NCBI GenBank assembly: GCA_025618425.1
Contig: CM046846.1
Location: 4,412,114-4,476,113, forward strand
DNA: 64,000 nt
Direction of reading: 5' to 3'
Source of the DNA: Heliocidaris tuberculata
Lineage: Eukaryota; Echinodermata; Echinoidea; Camarodonta; Echinometridae
In this document: positions 52,665 to 64,000 of the stretch, in pieces
How the letters are laid out: every line of letters begins with the position of its first letter
How positions within the stretch are numbered: position 1 is the first letter of the stretch
Notes under the pieces: model-generated
Databases searched by the model: none
Told to the model about the DNA's origin: nothing
Seen by the model: only the letters and a program-made list of their open reading frames with translations
Translations under genes and position numbers: made by a program

Positions 52665-53161
52665 TTAAAGGGGGTACCCAATGCTGAAACAATGTTAGTT
52701 CATTTAAAAGATCATGATTTTATTAGAAGAAAATCATCTGCCTTAAATTTTTTTTTAAATTCGTGTTGCCAGAAAATCCCCGAAATATGGTAAGATTTTA
52801 GGATATTTTGGCCCCTCAGCTGTGTCCCAATTTCAGCTAGGTAACCACAATGACGTCAAAGTGGTTACCTTGTCGCGCAATTATAGCAAAATGCGCGCAA
52901 GGTGTAATGCATTTTGTACAGTCTAGCGCGCAACACATCTGCAATACGCGAACCTGGGTAACCACTTTGACGTCATTGTGGTTACCTAGCTGAAATTGGG
53001 ACACAGCTGAGGGGCCAAAATATCCTGAAGTCTTACCATATTTCGGGGATTTTTCTGGCAACACGAATTTAAAAAAAACTTAAGGCAGATGATTTTCTGC
53101 TAATAAAATCATGATCTTTTAAATGAACTAACATTGTTTCAGCATTGGGTACCCCCTTTAA
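52665..53161. mobile_element. Near-perfect hairpin MITE with TTAAAGGGGGTACCCA ends
   Basis: Two arms of about 210 bp are almost exact reverse complements, separated by a spacer of about 80 bp rich in GCGCG. The whole element is flanked by TTAA. Each arm carries GGTAACCACAATGACGTCA (a TGACGTCA cAMP-response-like site). No ORF. The high arm identity points to recent origin or gene conversion between arms. Confidence 0.85.
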
Positions 53162-55391
<2,230 letters not shown>

Positions 55392-57849
55392 TGCAAGTGT
55401 GGATACAGCAAAATAGACCAGTAGGTTTGATGTTAACATTTGTATGGTGGGGAATACCAGTGTGAATGTGTAGAGAGAGAGAGATATATATATATATATA
55501 TATATTTGAGAATACCAGTTTTAATACAAGAGAAACCTGTTGGTGAACTTGGTGTATTGTACATATGTTGATGTTCTGTTAGGAAAATTTTGGTGTGAAT
55601 ACAGCATTAGAGATCAGAGTTTGTCTTCTCGATGTGCTGGAGAATACCAGTGTGAATACAACAAGAAAGTCCAGTTAGCATATTGTAGATATTACCAGGG
55701 AGATGGGAGTTTTACATCACCAGGATGTTACTTTATTACTGTTATGACCAGATCTACAGGGACAAGCAGTCGATATGCCAGTGGGAACAGAGCAAGGGAA
55801 GCCAATGGGTGTATTGTGTATATGATCTGCTTAGGAATGCCAATTTGAAGTGATAACAGAGATTTTCTTTGACATGCTCTATGTCTGGTCACTCAATGAT
55901 AAAAAGACTGCAATTAAACAATATCTCAGTGTAAACACAGAATTAAAGGACCCTTCAGAGAAAGAGAGAGATAGAGAGAGGCAAAGACAAGTTTGCTTTG
56001 AAATCTGGCCAAAATACCTGTAGCCTACCTGTGAGAGTGAATTGTAGCCTAGAAATGTCATAGGTTAGTTGGATATTTGTCTTGTGCATCAAGATACCAA
56101 AATATGCATCAAGGAAACTTGAGCATTTGCTTTTGGTCTTGCGGCATCTTTTGTGTTGGGTTGCAAGTCTGTAAGGACCAGAATCAACAGATAGCATGAT
56201 TTTAACAAATAAGTCAGGAATGTCAGGATGCCATTGGTGTTTATTTGCACAAGTTATTTTGTGGCGTTTTAGAGGTCCTATGTCTGATTCCGTAATGTGT
56301 CCTGGAAGCAAAGATTTCTTTGGACCCTTTCAGATAGAAAAATATAATTGGTTATTTTTTGGGGGAAGGGATCAATCTCTGTCGGTTGTTGCATGGAAGT
56401 GGACACATCAACTGCAATCTGACTTTTTTGTGTAGATAGACTCGAGCCACAACATGAATGTAGATTCTATGCTGTAACTCTAAAGTTTAAAATTACAAAG
56501 GGGGCCCAAATTCATACAGGTTTTGAAAATGTCAGTCTGGATCCCCCTTCCAAAAAAAGCTAAGTATAGAACATGTGCGCATAGTATGTGCCTACTCGTA
56601 GAGTCTCGTGGATTTGAGAACATCTGCAAAGGATGAACAAACTAATGTTGCAGTTACAAACATAATTCTACTCTGCATGCTATGCATAAAAGCCACCCAA
56701 ATAATTTTCCTTCTCGGAATGGTTGGTCAGACGGGTCCTGAACCCTTCCAATTTTTGTTGGCTCTCAGCTGAGTAGTCATTCAAAGTTTCAAGTAGGAGT
56801 GCCCATTGAGTGTGGATTAACCGCAATTTATATTGCAAAATGACCTTGCCGGATTCTACCCTGCATATTTACATACATCTTTTCCTAATTTCTAACTAAA
56901 GGAGTTGATATTGAATTGTTTGGAATCTAAGGAATGCCTGTATTTACCCATTTTGTGGTGAGTAGAATGTTTATGTAACCAGTGTATGCCCACTGTACAA
57001 ATGTATATTTAGACATCTCGGTAACGCCACTCATGAAGAAGATGTTACACACAATCGGACATGCCATAGATGCCAATCGATATGTCAACTGGTGTCCGAC
57101 AGTTTCCGGGAAACTGTATGACGTCTGAAAAATGTAGAGCATTTATAGGATACCTGTATCCTGGAAACAACATGAAGCATGGTCAATTATCAACCCATTC
57201 CATCACGGTCTTGTCGATTTCTCGTTTTTGTGCAAGAGGCATAAATAGTTTCCTTTTTCAAAAAGAATGTTGACGATTCTAGTTTTGACGTCAGGAACAT
57301 TGTTTGACTGAGTGAGCATTGGTAACATAGAAAGTATTGGTATGAGGTGTGAAGGTGATTGATCCTCAGTGTGTTCAATATGAGGGTGATTCTCACCCAC
57401 TTTGATGACAATGGGGAAATCATTTTGACTTGATGGTACCATAGAGATCTGTTTTTCTATGGATAGACAGATAGCACTAAATAAAGATTACAGACTAATA
57501 ACACAGTTTCTGCATGGTTTCTCCATCTTGCCAGGCGTGGCATAATTTCACAGTAGTGTTGTGATTTTAAACAAATGTTAAGCAAAACATGTAGGCCTAT
57601 CGAGGTAGCAAGATGACAAACATTATTGTAGATAAAAGCTTGAAGAAGTTCATGGTTTAAATCAAATTCTGTATACCGGTATGTATTTTTTATGCAAGTT
57701 AATTGAACTCTGATGTTGTAGTGTCAGAAAATCAATAATAGAATGATCTTGAAATTTCCAATTTAGCTTTTAAAATATTCTGTGATAATTTGGGCAATCC
57801 CCTAAACTGCATAAAGAGAGACCCCAACTTCAGGAGCAATTTAACAACG

Positions 57850-57894
57850 GCAGCAGCAGCAGCAGCAGCAGCAGCAACAAAAGCAGCAGCAGCA
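57850..57894 (+). repeat. (CAG)n trinucleotide repeat
   Basis: Nine CAG units, then interrupted CAA/AAG/CAG units. The flanks show no splice-site-bounded frame, so it is not taken as coding. Confidence 0.9.
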
Positions 57895-58527
57895 ATAACA
57901 ATGTACAGCAACAACACAAACTAAATTAGAGACTTTAGTGCAGATATACATGTAGTAGGCTAAATGTAAGCACTTTTCAAGTTATGTACAAATGAATACA
58001 TGTAGGTGTGACAGTGCTCCATCAGTTGATGCATGAAGTCGAACACATTCAAATGTTCATCAGAGGGGGCATTCAGTGGTGTCTACATGCATAATGCACA
58101 ATGCCTGTTGTGTTATATACACACACCCCATACTTTCTGTGATTCATGTTTTATTGGATCATGAATCTCAATGTCCCTTCTATTGATTCCCTGTAGGACT
58201 GTAGTCTGGATGGTACAATAAATGTTCTCTTCTCCATATTCTCCATTCCTTTGAAAATCCATCTTCAGTTCCTGTATGTTTGAATGGGTCATTTTGGAGC
58301 ACCCATAAGGTGTCTGTCGTAGAACAGGGGGTCCCTTATTTTTTTGCTATGTGTAGGATCGACTTTCCAAAATAAACGGTTTAATTCTTATGCCTCATAT
58401 GATTATAATGAATACAATTTACTCCTGTGTTTAAATTTTGGAGTGCACATGCATGATTTAAAAGAAAGCACCCTGAAAATGAATGAAATTGTCTTGCATG
58501 TGTTGTAACCCATTCTGTGTTCTGCTA

Positions 58528-58579
58528 GGTTATAGCAAGGAGTTATCACAGAACTGTGATAACTCCTTGGTTATAGCAA
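58528..58579. repeat. Perfect palindrome bracketed by 11-bp direct repeats
   Basis: CAAGGAGTTATCACAG and its exact reverse complement are separated by 2 nt (58536-58569). The unit GGTTATAGCAA occurs immediately on both sides (58528-58538 and 58569-58579). Confidence 0.85.
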
Positions 58580-59456
58580 CCAATGTTACTATCCAGACCA
58601 TGTTTTACGATCGAGGAAAAAAAAGAAGCCTGTTTATTTCATAAATGTAGCTGTGTAGTAGAGCTAGCATGCAGATTTGATCATCCCCTGAGGAAGATTC
58701 TTGAATTGATAATGCGAATCTAACACCTAATCCCGTGAAGATAACAGGGATCTTCCTGATATAGTACGAGATAAAAAAAACATGCATTCTACCTAGATGA
58801 GTTTGTGTGTGTGTGTATGTGACAGGAAATTAAAGAATAACCTGCTAGAGGCCAAAGCTACCTGTGTGACTCATATTCTGTAAATGTCTGCTTTTACAGA
58901 CTATTGGAGGCAAATTACAGGTATAAACCTATCTGCTCTGAATGTCAAAGGAGACTAAAATATTATTGTTTGGGATTTTCTGCTGTTTTCATTTGAATGT
59001 AATGATTATTCACCATGTGAATTGCCAAAAGCAAGAAATAGTACAATTTTTGTCAGCCACAACAGATTTGTAAAGTATCTTCAAGTTTTATAGACAGTAA
59101 AGTTTGTGCCTTACATGTATGCCTCTTTCTGATTGCACAAGGTCTCGATTTTGCGACTAGTTGGATGATGGGTAACATTGATAGCACGAAAGGAGGGAAA
59201 GTTTTCCTTATTCATGTTTACTGGCCCTGAAATGTTTGGGGCAACATTCAGTCCTTTAGCTGAGTGTCGATTTATTTTTGAATGACTGAAAAGGAACAAA
59301 TAATTTTCAAGAGGGTCGGAGTGCCTTTTGAGGGACGAGGCAAAGGAGAGCATGTTATTGTACGAAATATTGCAAGTGTTTACATCTTCATGCATGTAGG
59401 GTCTACTTCTTATATCTCCACAATATTCCTTCTGCTCAATGCATACATCATCTGTT

Positions 59457-59517
59457 GAGCGCCAGAAGGGCGCTAACTCGGTGTTAAAGTATAGGAGTTG
59501 ACGCTCTTCTGACTCCA
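59457..59517. repeat. ~60-bp palindromic repeat
   Basis: GAGCGCCAGAAGGGCGCTAA and, 17 bp on, GAGTTGACGCTCTTCTGACT form inverted arms. Same family as 41001-41056. Confidence 0.65.
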
Positions 59518-59593
59518 AACAGACGCCATGTACCATAGTCTATCCCTATACTGTGTACTAACAAATAGGATTTTAATTGTCAGCTCACATCAT

Positions 59594-59656
59594 TGAGAGC
59601 CAGAATGACGTTAACTTTGTGGTAAAGTATATGAGTTAATGCCCTTCTGGCTCCAA
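59594..59656. repeat. ~60-bp palindromic repeat
   Basis: GAGAGCCAGAATGACGTTAA and GAGTTAATGCCCTTCTGGCT form inverted arms. It lies 137 bp after the previous copy; both share the AAAGTATA(G/T)GAGTT core and the following CTCCAAACAGAC, so the pair may be a local duplication. Confidence 0.7.
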
Positions 59657-61455
59657 ACAGACTATGTATAACATTAAAGTGTACCAACCACCAAAAAATG
59701 TTTTGCTCTGTATATTAGGGGTTCCATATCGCTAGAATATATTTGAAATATGAGCTTCAAATGTTGATTCTATAAAGAGATATTGCAAGCCGAAATACAT
59801 TACAGTATATCACATGTGAGCCATTGATATACAACCTTTGCCTGTTCTATCAGTGGGAAACTATCCATAGGAAATGCACTTCCTGACAGTGACCATTCAT
59901 ATGAAAGGAATTGTCATAAACCATGAAATGATCAGACCGTTGAAAGAATAGCAAGGAGCCTCGCTTAGAGCCCATCATAATAAAGAGTAATAAGTTTCCA
60001 GGAAGAGAGCGGGTGGGTGTACTATTTCAGGATCGAGGATAGTAAGAAATAGTTTATAGTTATTTGGCCGTGTACTATTTTTATTTCTTGGGGCTGACCC
60101 TTTGGACTGACCATTGAGATGCCGAGACCGGCGATGCAATCAAAGCAAATTATGAGGAAGATCCGCTGTGCATCCATTATTCCAATGCTTCTGGTTTCCA
60201 TCGTCGTGGACGGTGATAACACTCCAGAATTGACCCACTTCTTGCTTCACTTCTCTAATTTAAGATGCTAGCAAACAGATTTCCCTTCGGGCATTTTTCT
60301 CTTTTTCATATTTTTCTTGTCATCTGTTTATTCGCTGAGGGGATATTGTAGAGAGCAAGAGTGAGCCTGACGTTTTGTAAACAGTATATGGATTGCATGA
60401 TGTCCAGTTGTGACTGACCCCTATGTGAATAGACCCTTATGGATTATGACTAGATGATGAAAGCAGAGACACGCTTTGACATTTTCAATTTTACTCCTGG
60501 GATGGGATAGGGGTGAGAGGAAATTTCTTTAAAAAAAATTCAGAACCATTCATGATATGTGACCAACCATGTCCAGATTGTCTGCACAGACCCATATAGG
60601 CCTACATAGTTTAAACCTAAAGAACAGTGATAAAAATACATATATGATAGTGATAATGATGATAACAATGATTACGATAATAATGATGATAATTATAATG
60701 TTGAAAACTGTATTGATGATATTATTCATTTTTCTCTTCATTTGTACATTCAAAGTTGAATTATCTTATATGTAAAATGTTAAACTGGCCTGTTGCCTAC
60801 TCTTTCGTGAGCGTTGACCGAACCTTTTGAACGCTGCATCAGTGACTCCAACTGACATTCTTCATATGAATAATTATACACCTTTCATCCTTGATAAGGA
60901 TGAAATGAAGACTTCACATATGATTAGAGCCATAGGGTATCCCTGCTCTCGTCTTACTACCCTTCCACCTCCTCCTCCTCCTCCTCCTCCATCTCAACCT
61001 CTTCGCTTCACTCCTGTGTTATGAAAGTGACTTCAATCTCGGCCTTAATAATCCTCTCTAATAAAAGTGGCGTTTCCAAGCTGACCTCTGGCTTAATGGA
61101 GCGAACTACGGTTCCCTACACTCATTTTTCACAACAACCAATTCAACCCCGAGTCCTGATTGACGGACTACCAGGTGACCCACATTTCTTTCTCTTGCCC
61201 TCCAAGCTCCCCCAATTTCATTACCGAGATTATCATTTTAAGGTACATGTGAAAATATTCAACAGTAGCTTTGGTACATCAACATAAAATTAATGTAAAT
61301 AGCATTCCTTTAATTTTAATCAGGTGAAAAAAATTACGAAATCTGCTAGTAATTATGAAGTCATATATTTATCTGTATGGTGTATGCAGTTTTTTTTTTA
61401 TCTTTCACCCTTTAATAATAATAAAGATGGATTTATACATGGCATCGTAAACGAG

Positions 61456-61486
<31 letters not shown>

Positions 61487-64000
61487 ATGCACTTAATCAA
61501 TAGTAGTTAGTTTTTTCCCATTCATTCCATCATTAGTGAGATGCTGTAATGTTCTTTCAAGTTTTGAAATAATTGTTTGTAGATTAGTATGGCTGTGATC
61601 TGTAGAACAAATATTTTATCAATAAATAATATGAACTTGGTGCAACAGAGTGAAAGCTTTCTGTAAAGTGAACATTATTTTGATGAAAATTAAGAGATTG
61701 GAATTTGTCGATAAAAGTAAGCTCTCTTTTTATGTTATGAAATTCATGCACTTCAGGTCATTATCCTTGTAGACTGTGTGCCCAAAGACTTTCAAGGATT
61801 ATTTTTTGGCAGGAGTGATCAAGAAAAAGGAGGTAACTCTTACACAAATCAGCTTATTTATTAGAGATCCACAGTTAGCAAATAGGTAGTGTACTGACTT
61901 GCAAACAAAAAGTGTAGGCCGATGTGGGCTGTAAATAATATGGCTCCATTGATGAATAGGCCTACATACTTGGTGAAGTGCCCTGGAGGTGGTTGAACTG
62001 GGTTTTTATGAAGCCTCCAGTCCATCTTCCCAAGGGGTTTTGGTAAGTCATTGGCAAAATAGATAATGACCTATTGTAAACCTATAATAAACAAGTTATC
62101 AGGACTGTCTACACCACAATGAAACTGATTGGACTGGGTGTAGTCTTTGTCTTAGACCCCTTTTCATTTGCTAGATTTTAGGTCCTATATCTTCATTAAC
62201 TAGCGTTTGAGCAATTTTTTTGAAAACTGCTGTTCCTTTATAGTCTGCTTTCTTTAATATTCCACCCTGTGGCTGTTATCTTTTGGATGATGGTTGTGAC
62301 AGGATACCTGTGAATCCATTGATGATATCATGGTACATGTACTTGTGGAAATATATGAAGAAAAGGCTTACAGTTACACTGCTGTATATTGTAGAATGAA
62401 CAAAGCTAGAAAATAGCCTTGCAAATGAAAAGTGAACCCATAAAATGTACTCTTGGTGAGTCACAAGGATGATCCTTGTATTCTCAAGGTTGATCTCAAA
62501 TAAATAAACACATTCCTGCTGAACTTGAAGTAGTAGGAGAAGACAGTGGTGAGGTGGAGACTAGCTAGGTGCAAAGATGAGAGCCAAGGTGCATTCCATT
62601 TCATAAATCTTGATTTGAGTGACACCTCCCTTATGGCTGTCAATCAAAGATGCTATTGTTCAAGTACACCTAGTGCAGAAGGTTCAAATCTAACCCAGTA
62701 GCCATGCTCTACTTATTGTGGATAGATCTAGTATTTTGCCCTCTTGTGTGCATAACTAGCCCAACTTATACTTTAGGTCCAAGTTCAACATGTGTTATAG
62801 TCTAGTCCCATCTACAGCTCTTCATGTATATTTGAGAAGACTCTTTTACAAAGCAAAATGAGTAGACCCTCTATACATAGGTTAGGTCTTGACACTAGCA
62901 GGGATTTGGTATTGAGTACAGACCCTTAAAAAATCTCTCTTTGCAGACCTCCAAAATGTCAAACCAAGTAGTGTACAGAAAGATGTTGCATTTCAGTTCT
63001 ATATTTTAGATCATCAGGGCCATCTCTGGAATATCCCTTGCACATCCCTCAAGCATCCATTTTTTTCTCATAATTATATTGTAAACTTCACCTCATCAAT
63101 TCTCTTTAGATATTCAGACCCATTTTGTATATTCCCAGATAAAATTTGTTCTAGAAAACAAGATAGCATAAAAAAGCCAGACGGAAATACAGATGTGAGC
63201 AGGAAGAGTGAAGCAGTTGCCCTTAAAATGATGAAGGAAATAGAATTAAATATAATGCGTTGAACGTTGAACCTGTGAATGGTAGTTGTGACATGGTTTT
63301 GTTGTCATTTCTGGCTGAGTTTGCCCCCCTGACAAATCATCCACTTAGAATGACCCCTTGGGGTGGTACCGGGGTCATGTTGTTCCTGCCAAATTGAAGA
63401 GTTTTGACCCCCCTTGGACCCATTGTTACTTGCCAAAGTTGTTGCCTCCGAACTTCTCATGAAATACTCTTCGCTATGTATTATAGTGTTCAACAAGAGA
63501 ATCTTTTCTTACTTTTAGATAGTGATGAATTGGTCCATATATCTATATCTTCTGTGAAAATGAGGGGAAAGGGTGCCCTTTAGAATGGTCATTTGTTCCA
63601 TATACATGTATTTAAAAAAAAATGAAATGCCAAAACTTGTCTTTTTCGTCAGATGTGTAAATTCTGACTTTATTGGAGGAGCTGTGTCTTTGAATGTTAA
63701 CAGATATATATGACTTCATGTAAAGGCTGTGAATCAAGAATATAGTCATCACTATCATCATTGTTTCATACATAGTATCACATGCAATTATAGTACCTCT
63801 ACTGTGAGGATTGCCGAAAGTCATTGTGACTGTTTTTGCCATTACCCTGCATGCATGCATGTGAACGGTGCAAAATGGTAGGAATGCTCCCTAAGGAGTG
63901 GAGATGGTGCACAATTGTGTGCGGGCTCAAAATCCAATGACCAGGGGTAATAATGAATTACATTGTGAAGCGCATATTACGCTATATAAATGTAATATAT
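59657..64000. other. Non-coding region to the window end
   Basis: No supported exon. Less AT-rich islands at 60010-60250 and 60790-61240, degenerate GATAAT repeats (60641-60715), CCT repeats (60965-60990), TC repeats (61460-61487). A SINE-like 3' tail (AGCGCATATTACGCTATATAAATG) begins at 63970 and runs to the end of the window. Confidence 0.35.

Noticed and set aside
59111..59536. 141-codon open frame on the - strand
   Set aside because: It overlaps a palindromic repeat (59457-59517) and shows no domain or splice-site support.

Overview
This is metazoan nuclear DNA: AT-rich, with large introns, GT-AG splice junctions, short tandem repeats and many small palindromic transposons. The dense TACATGTA/ACATGTACATGT sequence, a tRNA-derived SINE and the transposon types suggest a marine invertebrate deuterostome. 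My best guess is an echinoderm, probably a sea urchin. That assignment is an inference; no rRNA or mitochondrial marker is present to confirm it.

Three genes are supported. (1) The 3' end of GTF3A (RNA polymerase III factor TFIIIA) lies on the + strand at 924-2008: the last zinc-finger exon and the terminal exon. The rest lies upstream of the window. (2) A complete MTIF3 (mitochondrial translation initiation factor IF-3) lies on the - strand, with coding exons at 9667-9050, 7570-7412 and 5956-5777 and a probable non-coding first exon near 10478. The two genes converge tail to tail, as GTF3A and MTIF3 do on human chromosome 13q12. (3) A very large single coding exon lies on the + strand at 15440-19228 (1263 codons). 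It encodes a Ser-rich, apparently disordered protein, ends at a clean splice donor and is not identified.

From 19229 to the end (about 45 kb) I find no convincing coding exon. The simplest reading is the long first intron of the third gene, possibly followed by intergenic DNA. It is filled with transposon remnants, satellites and scattered GC-richer islands that could be regulatory.

The most informative non-genic content is a layered set of non-autonomous DNA transposons that target TTAA. One group is a piggyBac-like MITE (CCCTTT termini, four copies). The other is several unrelated-looking elements sharing TTAAAGG-type termini, like Kolobok/T2 MITEs. Several are nested in one another, which gives relative insertion ages. 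A hAT-type element with an 8-bp target duplication, a ~60-bp palindrome family, a near-perfect ~500-bp hairpin, a tRNA-derived SINE and a (GGGA)~70 array are also present. I see no operon-like, CRISPR-like or defence-like system.
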